From the NCBI RefSeq assembly GCF_003857035.1, contig NZ_QGSY01000153.1:1-37287 (forward strand): a stretch of 37,287 nucleotides of DNA, in the 5' to 3' direction. Each line of letters starts with the position of its first letter. Position 1 is the first letter of the stretch. Source of the stretch: Micromonospora arida (GTDB lineage: Bacteria; Actinomycetota; Actinomycetes; Mycobacteriales; Micromonosporaceae). The notes under the pieces are model-generated. The model had not been told where the DNA came from and did no database searches. It worked only from the letters and a program-made list of their open reading frames with translations. Shown here one piece after another: positions 1 through 8,730 of the stretch. The position numbers and the translations under genes were made by a program.

Positions 1-2
1 AT

Positions 3-3000
3 ACCGCCGATTCGATGGCGCGGTCCGTCTGCCCGTACTGCGCTGTTGGTTGTGGTCAGCGGGTGTTCGTGAAGGACGGGCAGGTCAGTCAGATCGAGGG
101 CGATCCGGACAGCCCGATCTCGCGGGGTCGGCTCTGCCCGAAGGGTTCGGCGAGCAAGAGTCTGGTGACCAGCCCGCTGCGGCAGACCACGGTCCGCTAT
201 CGCCGGCCGTACTCGACGCAGTGGGAGGATCTGGAGCTCGACACCGCGCTCGACATGATCGCCGACCGGATGCTCGCGGCTCGTGAGCAGACCTGGGAGG
301 ACGTCGACACGCAGGGCCGGCCGCTCAACCGGACGCTGGGTTTCTCCAGTCTGGGTGGGGCGACGCTGGACAATGAGGAGAACTACCTCATCAAGAAGTT
401 GTTCACCGCGATGGGGGCTCTTCAGATCGAGAACCAGGCCCGTATTTGACACTCCGCCACCGTCCCCGGTCTGGGGGCCAGCTTCGGTCGTGGCGGTGCG
501 ACGGATTTCCAGCAGGACATCGCCAACGCTGACGTCATCGTCATCCAGGGTTCGAACATGGCCGAGGCGCACCCGGTGGGCTTCCAGTGGGTGATGGAGG
601 CCAAGCGTCGGGGGGCGAAGGTCTTCCACGTCGACCCACGGTTCACGCGGACCAGCGCGGTGGCTGACTCGTACCTGCCGATCCGGGCGGGCACCGACAT
701 CGCGCTGCTCGGCGGGGTGGTGCGCTACATCCTGGACAACGAGTTGGACTTCCGGGAGTACGTGCTGTCGTACACCAACGCGGCGACGATCGTGAGCGAG
801 GAGTTCAGCGACACCGAGGACGGCGACGGGTTCTTCTCCGGGTTCGACCCGGAGACCGGCACCTACGTGCAGGACAGCTGGCAGTACGAGGGCAACGAGG
901 GCACTTCCGGCAGTGGGCACACGGCCAAGGAGCGCGACAGCGCTTCCGGGCTGGAGCACGAGTCGCACGGCGCGCAGGTCGACGGGGACACCCCGCGGGA
1001 CGAGACGTTGCAGCACCCGCGCTGCGTCTACCAGATCCTCAAGCGACACTTTTCCCGCTACACCCCGGAGATGGTCGAGCGGGTCTGTGGCATTCCACAG
1101 GACAAGTTCCTGGAGCTGGCCCAGGCGTGGACGCGGAACTCCGGCCGGGAACGCACGGGGATGCTGATCTACTCGGTGGGCTGGACGCAGCACAGTGTGG
1201 GTGTGCAGTACATCCGCACCGGCGCGATCATCCAGCTGCTGCTCGGCAACATGGGTCGTCCGGGCGGTGGGGTCATGGCGCTGCGCGGTCATGCCAGCAT
1301 CCAGGGCTCCACGGACATTCCGACGCTGTTCAACCTGCTGCCGGGTTACCTGCCGATGCCGCACCACGCCGACCACCCGACCTTCGACGAGTGGGTGGAC
1401 AGCATCCGGCACCCCGGCCAGAAGGGCTTCTGGGGTAACGCCGGATCGTTCGCCGCGAGCCTGTTGAAGGCGTACTGGGGTGACGCGGCGACACCGGAGA
1501 ACGACTACTGCTACGGCTATCTGCCCCGGATGACCGGTGACCACGGCACCTATCAGCAGGTGCTGAACATGATCGACGGCAAGATCAAGGGCTATTTCCT
1601 GCTCGGGCAGAACCCGGCGGTCGGGTCGGCGCACGGCCGGGCGCAGCGTCTGGGCATGGCCAACCTCGACTGGTTGGTCGTCCGGGACCTGTTCATGATC
1701 GAGAGCGCGACGTTCTGGCAGAACGGCCCCGAGGTCGCCACCGGGGAGATCGTGCCGGAGGAGTGCCGCACGGAGGTGTTCTTCCTGCCCGCCGCCTCGC
1801 ACGTGGAGAAGGAGGGCACGTTCACCCAGACACAGCGGTTGTTGCAGTGGCGGGAGAAGGCCGTCGAGCCGCCGGGTGACGCCCGCTCCGAGCTGTGGTT
1901 CTTCTACCACCTGGGCCGACGGCTGCGCGAGAAGCTGGCCGACTCGCCGCTGCCGCGCGACCGGGCGCTGCTCGACCTCACCTGGGACTACCCCACGCAC
2001 GGTCCGCACGCGGAGCCGAGCGCCGAGTCGGTGCTGCGCGAGATCAACGGGTACGACGTGGCGACCGGCCGTCCGCTGTCCAGCTTCGCCGAGGCCCGCG
2101 CGGACGGCTCGACCGCCATCGGCTGCTGGATCTACACCGGGGTGTACGCCGACGGCGTCAACCAGGCGGCCCGGCGCAAGTCCCGACACGAGCAGGACTG
2201 GGTGGCCGCCGAGTGGGGTTGGGCGTGGCCGGCGAACCGGCGCATCCTCTACAACCGTGCGTCGGCGGACCCGGAGGGCAACCCGTGGAGTGAGCGCAAA
2301 CGCTACGTCTGGTGGGACGCCGAGAAGGGCGAGTGGACCGGTCACGACGTGCCGGACTTCGAGAAGACCAAGCCACCGTCGTACCGGCCGCCGCCCGGCG
2401 CGTCCGGGACGGAGGGCATTGCCGGCGACGACCCGTTCATCATGCAGGGCGACGGGAAGGGCTGGCTGTACGCGCCCAGCGGTGTCCTGGACGGACCAAT
2501 GCCCACGCACTACGAGCCGGTGGAGTCGCCGGTGCGTAACCCGCTCTACGGACAGCAGGCCAACCCGACCCGCAAGATGTACGCGCACCCGGTGAACTCG
2601 GTGAACCCGAGCCCGCCCGAGCAACACAGTCAGGTGTTTCCGTACGTGTTCACGGTCAGCCGGCTCACCGAGCACCACACCGCCGGCGCGATGAGCCGCA
2701 ACGTGTCGCCGCTGGCCGAGTTGCAGCCCGAGATGTTCGTCGAGGTGTCCCCGGAGTTGGCCGTCGAACGCGGCCTCGCCCACCTGGGCTGGGCGCACCT
2801 GGTCAGTGGCCGTGCGGTGATTGAGGCGAAGGTGTTGGTGACCGACCGGCTGACCCCGTTGCGCGTCGAGGACCGGTTGATCCACCAGGTCTGGTTGCCG
2901 TACCACTTCGGTTTCGAGGGTCTGGTGACCGGCGACTCGGCCAACGACCTGTTCGGTATCAGCCTGGACCCGAACGTGCTGATCCAGGAGAGCAAGGTCG

Positions 3001-3152
3001 GCACCTGCGACGTGCGGCCGGGCCGCCGACCGACCGGGCCGGCGCTGCTGGACCTGGTGGCCGACTACCAGCGGCGCGCCGGGATCAACCCGGGCCACAA
3101 TGCCCCGGCGGTCACCACCGACAGCGAGGGAAAGGAGCACCGTGCTTCCTGA
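3..3152 (+). CDS. fdnG: Formate dehydrogenase catalytic subunit, selenoprotein (5' end outside window)
   Basis: Molybdopterin- and 4Fe-4S-containing subunit that oxidises formate to CO2. The frame is open from position 3, and an ATG at 15 is probably internal because family members carry an N-terminal leader before this point. The 4Fe-4S ligands are in VCPYCAVGCG plus the Cys of GRLCPKG. The frame meets TGA at 447-449 and continues without a shift: QARI-U-HSATVPGLGASFGRGG aligns with the Sec site of E. coli FdnG (QARV-U-HGPTV). Later landmarks are AEAHPVGF, DPRFTRT and, near the C terminus, a molybdopterin-dinucleotide-binding domain. About 1049 residues are visible, close to the 1015 of FdnG. 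It overlaps the beta-subunit gene by 11 bases. A gene caller that treats TGA as stop would split it into 15-449 and 558-3152. I am very sure of the family and less sure of where the true start lies. Confidence 0.95.
447..449 (+). other. In-frame UGA selenocysteine codon
   Basis: This TGA falls in frame within the formate dehydrogenase reading frame, exactly at the residue that ligands molybdenum in FdnG-type enzymes. Coding similarity continues immediately on both sides, a SECIS-like hairpin follows, and selA, selB and selC lie downstream in the same window. Together these make recoding far more likely than a nonsense mutation. Confidence 0.95.
450..496 (+). promoter_or_regulatory. Bacterial SECIS element
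   Basis: This RNA hairpin immediately follows the UGA and lies inside the coding sequence. The outer stem pairs CCGCCAC (454-460) with GTGGCGG (490-496). The apical stem pairs CCCC (464-467) with GGGG (473-476) and encloses the loop GGTCT (468-472). In E. coli fdhF and fdnG the SelB-binding apical loop carries the same GGUCU, with the U as a key contact. The loop begins 18 nt after the UGA, within the spacing known for bacterial SECIS elements. Confidence 0.88.
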
Positions 3153-4254
3153 CCCGAACAGCCTGTACGGCCCGCTGGACCCGGCACCTGACGCGGGCTA
3201 CGAGAACGCGCCGCCGCGGATGGGGTTCTTCACCGACACCAGCGTCTGCATCGGGTGCAAGGCCTGCGAGGTGGCCTGCAAGGAGTGGAACGGCGTCCCG
3301 GAGAGCGGGCTCGACCTGCTGGGTATGTCCTACGACAACACCGGCGCGTTGACCGCGAACTCCTGGCGGCACGTCGCGTTCATCGAGCAACCCCGGCCGG
3401 CCGGTCACCGCACTCCGCCGTTCGCGGGAACGCCGACCGACGGATCGGCCAGCGCGGCGTCGGCGGCCGCGGCGGCTGGCACCAGCGAGCGCACCGGCAC
3501 GGACCCGGGTGTGCCGACCGGCACGCCGTCCGCCGCCGCCCGGATGGCCGGGGGCGGGCCGGCGGACGTGCTCGGCGCGATCGCGGCCGATCCGACCGCC
3601 GCGGGCCGGGGTGGCGCGGGTCCGCAGTTCCTGGGGATGCCGGGGGCCCAGCCACCGGGCCGGGGCACGGGCGTCGAGGAGCGTACGGATTTCCGGTGGT
3701 TGATGATGTCGGACGTCTGCAAGCACTGCACGCACGCGGCCTGCCTGGACGTCTGCCCAACGGGTTCGTTGTTCCGGACCGAGTTCGGCACGGTGGTGGT
3801 GCAGGAGGACATCTGCAACGGCTGCGGTTACTGCATCTCGGCGTGTCCGTACGGCGTCATTGACCAGCGCAAGGACGACGGTCGGGCGTGGAAGTGCACG
3901 CTGTGCTACGACCGGTTGGGCGCGGGGATGACTCCGGCGTGCGCGCAGGCGTGCCCGACCGAGTCGATCCAGTACGGGCCCCTGGACGAGCTGCGTGAAC
4001 GCGCCGCCGCCCGGGTGGCGACGCTGCACGACAGGGGGGTCCCCGAGGCCCGCCTGTACGGGCACGATCCGAACGACGGCGTGGGCGGTGACGGGGCGTT
4101 CTTCCTGCTCCTGGACGAACCCGAGGTGTACGGGCTGCCACCCGACCCGGTCGTGACGACCCGCGATCTGCCGAAGATGTGGAAGCGCGCCGGCCTCGCG
4201 GCCCTCGCCATGGCGGCGGCGACCGTCGCCGCGTTCGTCGGAGGTTCCTCATGA
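3142..4254 (+). CDS. Formate dehydrogenase iron-sulfur (beta) subunit
   Basis: Electron-transfer subunit carrying four 4Fe-4S clusters, passing electrons from the catalytic subunit to the membrane. I chose the GTG at 3142 because AAAGGAG at 3131-3137 sits just before it; it overlaps the catalytic gene's stop. The 370-residue protein has four Cys groups: C36/39/42/46 (CIGCKACEVAC), C193/196/201/205 (CKHCTHAACLDVC), C225/228/231/235 (CNGCGYCISAC) and C252/255/267/271. A Gly/Ala/Pro/Thr-rich insert of about 95 residues (roughly 84-178) separates the first and second groups. This makes the protein longer than E. coli FdnH (294 aa). The last 25 or so residues (MWKRAGLAALAMAAATVAAF) look like a membrane anchor. 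Confidence 0.93.
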   Translation: MLPDPNSLYGPLDPAPDAGYENAPPRMGFFTDTSVCIGCKACEVACKEWNGVPESGLDLLGMSYDNTGALTANSWRHVAFIEQPRPAGHRTPPFAGTPTDGSASAASAAAAAGTSERTGTDPGVPTGTPSAAARMAGGGPADVLGAIAADPTAAGRGGAGPQFLGMPGAQPPGRGTGVEERTDFRWLMMSDVCKHCTHAACLDVCPTGSLFRTEFGTVVVQEDICNGCGYCISACPYGVIDQRKDDGRAWKCTLCYDRLGAGMTPACAQACPTESIQYGPLDELRERAAARVATLHDRGVPEARLYGHDPNDGVGGDGAFFLLLDEPEVYGLPPDPVVTTRDLPKMWKRAGLAALAMAAATVAAFVGGSS

Positions 4255-5507
4255 CCCCACCGGGCCCCGTGGGCGACCGGTTCCGTCGCTTCCGGGAGCG
4301 GCTCGCCGCCGAGGGCGACGACCGACCACAGGTGAGCGACGACCGCCCCAGCGCCACGAGCGGTGCAGCGGCCATGAGCGGCGCGGAGGCCACGAGCGGT
4401 GGCGACCATCCGACCGACAGGGGCACCGCAGCCAGCAGCCGCCGGGGCGACCTGACGGCGCGGCGGAGCACCGAAGCCGGGGGCCGGCAGGGGCGGCGGC
4501 GCAGGCGGCGCGGCGGTGGCGGCGAGGAACTGCGGGTGCCGGAGGCGGAGTTCACGTCCTACTACGGTCGGCCAATCCTGAAGGCGCCGGTCTGGAAGTG
4601 GGACATCGCCGCGTACCTGTTCACCGGAGGGCTGGCCGCCGGCTCGTCGCTGCTGGCCGCCGGTGGGCAGCTCACCGGGCGGCCCGCGTTGCGGCGCGCC
4701 GGTCGGGTCACCGCGTTGGCCGCCGTCAGCGCCAGCGCCGTCTTCCTGGTGAAGGACCTGGGCCGGCCGACACGTTTCCACCACATGCTGCGGGTGGCCA
4801 AGCCGACCTCGCCGATGTCGATGGGCACCTGGATCCTTACCGCGTACGGGCCGGCGGCGGGCGTCGCCGCGATCGCCGAGGCGGCCGGTGTGCTGCCCCG
4901 GCACGGTCTGCTCGGGCTGGCCGGCCGGGCGTTGCCGCCGATCGGGCACGCCGCTGGGCTGCTTGCCGCCGGCACCGCGCCGGCGCTGGCCACGTACACC
5001 GGGGTGTTGCTGGCCGACACGGCGGTGCCGTCCTGGCACGAGGCGTACCCCGAGCTGCCGGTGATCTTCGCGGGCAGCGCCCTGGCCAGCGGCGCCGGCG
5101 TGGGTCTGCTCGCCGCGCCGCCGGCCCAGGCCGGGCCGGCCCGTCGGATGGCGGTGGCCGGCGCGGCCCTGGAGCTGTACGGCGCGCATCGGGTGGAGAC
5201 CCGCCTCGGCTTGCTCAGCGAGCCCTACCGGTTGGGTCGGCCGGGTCGGTTGCTGCGCGCCGGGCGGTTGCTGACCGCCGGCGGGGTGGCGGGTGCTCTG
5301 CTGGGCCGGCGCAGCCGGGTGGTCGGGGCGCTCTCGGGGACCGCGCTGCTGGCCGCGTCGGTGCTGACCCGGTTCGGCATCTTCTACGGCGGCGTCGCCT
5401 CGGCCCGCGACCCCCGCTACACGGTGGTGCCGCAGCGCGAACGGGTCGAGGCGCGGCGAACCGGCATGGATCTTCCATCTGATCGGGCGGTGCCGCCCGC
5501 GGTGTGA
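4251..5507 (+). CDS. NrfD-family membrane subunit of formate dehydrogenase
   Basis: Polytopic membrane protein of the NrfD/PsrC family, expected to pass electrons from the iron-sulfur subunit to the quinone pool. The ATG at 4251 overlaps the previous stop in an ATGA arrangement, implying translational coupling. The product is 418 aa. The first 95 or so residues are hydrophilic and low in complexity, ending in an Arg-rich stretch (RRRRRRGGGG). The membrane part begins near YYGRPILKAPVWKWDIAAY, with the typical small-residue helices and the KDLGRP motif. E. coli FdnGHI uses a cytochrome b gamma subunit instead; the NrfD type is common in actinobacterial and other FDHs. It could be called hybD/nrfD-like by some tools. 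Confidence 0.85.
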   Translation: MTPPGPVGDRFRRFRERLAAEGDDRPQVSDDRPSATSGAAAMSGAEATSGGDHPTDRGTAASSRRGDLTARRSTEAGGRQGRRRRRRGGGGEELRVPEAEFTSYYGRPILKAPVWKWDIAAYLFTGGLAAGSSLLAAGGQLTGRPALRRAGRVTALAAVSASAVFLVKDLGRPTRFHHMLRVAKPTSPMSMGTWILTAYGPAAGVAAIAEAAGVLPRHGLLGLAGRALPPIGHAAGLLAAGTAPALATYTGVLLADTAVPSWHEAYPELPVIFAGSALASGAGVGLLAAPPAQAGPARRMAVAGAALELYGAHRVETRLGLLSEPYRLGRPGRLLRAGRLLTAGGVAGALLGRRSRVVGALSGTALLAASVLTRFGIFYGGVASARDPRYTVVPQRERVEARRTGMDLPSDRAVPPAV

Positions 5508-5520
5508 TCGAATGTCCGGT

Positions 5521-5616
5521 GGAGGCGTTCAGGCGGCTGGTGCCCCTCCCGGTCTTCAAAACCGGAGTGGTCCGGGACCCGGGCCAGGCGGGTTCGATTC
5601 CCGTCCGTCTCCGCCA
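5521..5616 (+). tRNA. selC: tRNA-Sec (UCA anticodon), CCA encoded
   Basis: The 96-nt gene starts GGAGGCG and ends CGTCTCC-G-CCA. The anticodon loop CTTCAAA is closed by CCGGT/ACCGG, so the anticodon is TCA, which reads UGA. A long variable arm (about 5565-5587) follows and the T arm is GCGGG-TTCGATT-CCCGT. Length and layout match E. coli selC (95 nt). The acceptor stem pairs seven bases cleanly, with one G-U. The expected eighth pair would be T-C, which is unusual for a bacterial tRNA-Sec, so the fold deserves modelling. It lies directly between the formate dehydrogenase operon and selA. Confidence 0.95.
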
Positions 5617-5639
5617 CACCGCTTGCAGGAGATGACGTG

Positions 5640-6944
5640 ATGGGCGACGGCCCGGTGGACCCGCGACGTCGGGTGCCCCGTACGGACACGCTGCTCGCCG
5701 ACCCGGTGCTGGCCACCGCCGCCGTGGCCCTCGGCCGGGAGCAGGTCAAGGCGATCGTCTCCCACGCGCAGGGCCGCGCCCGCCGGGGCGAGCTCAACCC
5801 CGACGAGGTACGCGACGCGGCGGTCGCCGCGTTGCCCACGCCCGGCCCGCGGGTGGTCCTCAACGCCACCGGTGTCGTGCTGCACACCAACCTGGGTCGG
5901 GCGCCGTTGTCGTCCGCCGCGGTCGCCGCGGTGGTGGCCGCCGCCGGGCACACCGACGTCGAGTTGGACCTGGTCACCGGCCGGCGGGCCCGTCGCGGCC
6001 GGGGCGCGCTCGACGCGCTGGCCGCCGCGGTGCCCGACGCGGGCGCCGTGCACGTGGTCAACAACGGTGCCGCCGCGCTGGTGCTGGCCGCCACCGCGAT
6101 GGCCGCCGGCCGGGAGATCGTGGTCAGCCGGGGCGAGCTGGTCGAGATCGGCGACGGTTTCCGCCTGCCCGACCTGCTGGAGAGCACCGGTGCGCGGCTG
6201 CGCGAGGTGGGCACCACGAACCGCACCACCCTCGCGGACTACGCCGCCGCGCTCGGCCCGGAGACCGGCTTCGTGCTCAAGGTGCACCCGTCGAACTTCC
6301 GGGTCACCGGTTTCACCTCCGCCGTCGGGGTACGGCAACTGGCCACGCTCGGGGTGCCGGTGGTCGCGGACATCGGCTCCGGGCTGCTCGGCGCGGACCC
6401 ATTGCTGGCCGACGAACCGGACGCGGCCAGCACCCTGCGCGCGGGCGCCGCGCTGGTCACCGCCAGCGGCGACAAACTGCTCGGTGGGCCGCAAGCAGGG
6501 CTGCTGCTGGGTGACGTCGAGGTGATCGAGCGGTTGCGTCGCCACCCACTGGCGCGGGCGCTGCGGGTGGACAAGCTCACCCTGGCCGCGCTGGCCGCCA
6601 CCCTGCACCAACCGGACACTCCGACCCGGGCGGCGCTGCACACCGACCCGGGTGCCCTGCGGGAACGGGTCGAGCGGCTGCGGGACCGGCTCGGCGCGGA
6701 CGGCCGCAAGGCGGAGGTGGTGCCGGCCGTCGCGGTGGTCGGCGGGGGCGGCGCCCCCGGGGTGGAGTTGGACTCGTGGGCGTTGAGCCTGCCCGAGCGG
6801 TACGCGGTGCCGCTGCGCACCGGAGACCCGCCGGTCCTGGGTCGGGTGGTGCGCGGCCGGCTCCTGCTCGACCTGCGCTGTGTGCCCGCCGACGCGGACG
6901 AGGCCGTCCGCGAGGCCGTGCTGCGCGTGCCCGGGGAGGACTGA
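5640..6944 (+). CDS. selA: L-seryl-tRNA(Sec) selenium transferase
   Basis: PLP enzyme that converts Ser-tRNA(Sec) to Sec-tRNA(Sec) using selenophosphate; cytoplasmic and decameric in E. coli. The product is 434 aa from the ATG at 5640, which has AGGAG at 5627-5631 eight bases upstream; an adjacent GTG at 5637 is an alternative. Family landmarks are LNATGVVLHTNLGRAPL, the substrate-region VNNGAAA, the SRGELVEIGDGFR segment, and SGDKLLGGPQAG with K279 as the PLP lysine. It begins 24 bases after tRNA-Sec and is followed two bases later by selB, so the three probably act as one unit. Confidence 0.97.
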   Translation: MGDGPVDPRRRVPRTDTLLADPVLATAAVALGREQVKAIVSHAQGRARRGELNPDEVRDAAVAALPTPGPRVVLNATGVVLHTNLGRAPLSSAAVAAVVAAAGHTDVELDLVTGRRARRGRGALDALAAAVPDAGAVHVVNNGAAALVLAATAMAAGREIVVSRGELVEIGDGFRLPDLLESTGARLREVGTTNRTTLADYAAALGPETGFVLKVHPSNFRVTGFTSAVGVRQLATLGVPVVADIGSGLLGADPLLADEPDAASTLRAGAALVTASGDKLLGGPQAGLLLGDVEVIERLRRHPLARALRVDKLTLAALAATLHQPDTPTRAALHTDPGALRERVERLRDRLGADGRKAEVVPAVAVVGGGGAPGVELDSWALSLPERYAVPLRTGDPPVLGRVVRGRLLLDLRCVPADADEAVREAVLRVPGED

Positions 6945-6946
6945 GC

Positions 6947-8701
6947 GTGTTCGTCGTCGCGACCGCCGGGCACGTCGACCACGGCAAGTCGACACTGGTC
7001 CGGGCGTTGACCGGGATGGAACCCGACCGGTGGGCCGAGGAACGCCGCCGGGGGATGACCATCGATCTGGGTTTCGCCTGGACGACCCTGCCGTCCGGCG
7101 GCACCGTCGCCTTCGTCGACGTACCCGGGCACGAGCGGTTCGTGCCGAACATGCTCGCCGGGGTCGGCCCGGTCCCGGCGGCGCTGATCGTGGTGGCCGC
7201 CGACGAGGGCTGGATGCCGCAGTCCGCCGAGCACCTGGCCGCGCTCGACGCGCTCGGCGTCGCGTACGGCCTGCTGGCGGTGACCCGCGCGGACCTCGCC
7301 GATCCGGGGCCGGCGACGGCCCGCGCCCGCGCCGAGATCGCCGAGACCAGCCTCGGCGCGGTGCCTGCGGTGGCGGTCAGTGGCCTGACCGGCGCCGGCC
7401 TGCCGCAGCTGCGGGCGGCCCTGGACCGGCTCGCCGCCCAACTGCCCGCGCCGGCGCTGGACGACCCGGTCCGGCTGTGGGTGGACCGCAGCTTCACCGT
7501 GCGGGGCAGCGGCACCGTGGTCACCGGCACCCTCGGCGCCGGGCGGCTGCGTGTGGGCGACGAACTGGAGCTGGCCGGCGCCGACGAACCGGTCCGGGTC
7601 CGTGGCCTGCACTCTCTGGGCGAGGCCCGACCGGAGGCGGCGGCGGTCGCCCGGGTGGCGGTCAACCTGCGCGGGACGCCCCGCGACCGGCTCGGCCGGG
7701 GCGACGCGTTGCTCACCCCGGGCCGGTTTCACCACACCGACCTGGTCGACGTCCGGCTCGCCGGCGACCCGGCCGCCGACCTGCCGGCCACCCTCACCCT
7801 GCACGTCGGGTCGGCGGCGGTGCCGGTACGGGTGCGCCCGCTCGGCCCGGACACCGTCCGGCTGCGGCTGGCCCGCCCGCTGCCGTTGCTGGTGGGTGAC
7901 CGGGCGCTGCTGCGGGACCCGGGCCGCCACCACGTCAGCGGCGGGGTGCGGGTGCTGGACGTGGCACCCCCACCGCTGGGTCGACGGGGTGCGGCCGCCG
8001 CCCGCGCCCAGGTCCTCGCCGAGTTGGACGGTCGACCCGACCTGGCGGGGGAGCTGCGCCGTCGCCGGCTGATCCGGGCCGGCGCGTTGATCCGGATGGG
8101 TGTGCCGGTGCACGCCGAGCCGGTGGCCGGTGACTGGCTGGCCGACCCCGCACACTGGCGGCGGCTCGGTGAGCAGCTGACCGAGGAGGTCGCCCGGCAC
8201 GCGCGGGAACACCCGTTGGAGCCCGGAATGCCGGTGGACGCGCTGCGTCAGCGCCTCGCCCTGCCCGACCGGGTGCTGGTCGAGGTGCTGGTCCGGCCGC
8301 CGCTGCGGATCCACGCTGGCCGGGTCGGGGCGGCGAGCGCCAACGCGCTGCCCGAACCGGTGGCCCTGGCCGTGCAACGGGTCCGCGCCGAGTACGGCGA
8401 CCGGCCGTTCCGCGCCCCCGAAGCGGACCGCCTCGTCGACCTCGGTCTGGGCCCCCGAGAGATCGGCGCCGCGGTGCGGGCCGGCGCCCTGCTGCGGCTG
8501 GCCGACAACGTGGTGTTGCTGCCCGACGCGCTCGACGACGCGGTGCGGGTGTTGGCCGGGTTGCCGCAGCCGTTCACCCTGTCGGCGGCGCGGCAGGCGT
8601 TGGACACCACCCGCCGGGTGGCGGTGCCCCTGCTGGAGCTGCTGGACCGGCGGGGCGCGACCCGCCGGCTGCCCGACGACGCCCGGATCGTCGTCACCTG
8701 A
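6947..8701 (+). CDS. selB: Selenocysteine-specific elongation factor SelB
   Basis: GTPase that delivers Sec-tRNA(Sec) to ribosomes paused at a UGA followed by a SECIS hairpin. I chose GTG 6947, two bases after the selA stop, because GGGGAGGA lies at 6933-6940. The 584-aa protein (E. coli 614) has G1 GHVDHGKS (residues 8-15), G3 DVPGH (58-62) and G4-like TRAD (113-116). Beta-barrel domains follow, including VRGSGTVVTGTLGAG. The C-terminal 200 or so residues match the winged-helix region that binds SECIS RNA. It ends 30 bases before a convergent alcohol dehydrogenase gene. Confidence 0.97.
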   Translation: MFVVATAGHVDHGKSTLVRALTGMEPDRWAEERRRGMTIDLGFAWTTLPSGGTVAFVDVPGHERFVPNMLAGVGPVPAALIVVAADEGWMPQSAEHLAALDALGVAYGLLAVTRADLADPGPATARARAEIAETSLGAVPAVAVSGLTGAGLPQLRAALDRLAAQLPAPALDDPVRLWVDRSFTVRGSGTVVTGTLGAGRLRVGDELELAGADEPVRVRGLHSLGEARPEAAAVARVAVNLRGTPRDRLGRGDALLTPGRFHHTDLVDVRLAGDPAADLPATLTLHVGSAAVPVRVRPLGPDTVRLRLARPLPLLVGDRALLRDPGRHHVSGGVRVLDVAPPPLGRRGAAAARAQVLAELDGRPDLAGELRRRRLIRAGALIRMGVPVHAEPVAGDWLADPAHWRRLGEQLTEEVARHAREHPLEPGMPVDALRQRLALPDRVLVEVLVRPPLRIHAGRVGAASANALPEPVALAVQRVRAEYGDRPFRAPEADRLVDLGLGPREIGAAVRAGALLRLADNVVLLPDALDDAVRVLAGLPQPFTLSAARQALDTTRRVAVPLLELLDRRGATRRLPDDARIVVT

Positions 8702-8730
8702 GCGCCGCGCCGTGACCTCGCCAACCACCG

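Noticed and set aside
447..557. Frameshift or nonsense mutation inactivating formate dehydrogenase
   Set aside because: The reading frame continues unshifted with family-typical residues, the TGA is at the known Sec position, a SECIS hairpin follows, and selA, selB and selC are present.
5556..8728. Long open frames on the minus strand opposite selA and selB
   Set aside because: They are low-complexity Arg/Pro/Gly/His-rich shadows of GC-rich coding DNA, with no family resemblance.
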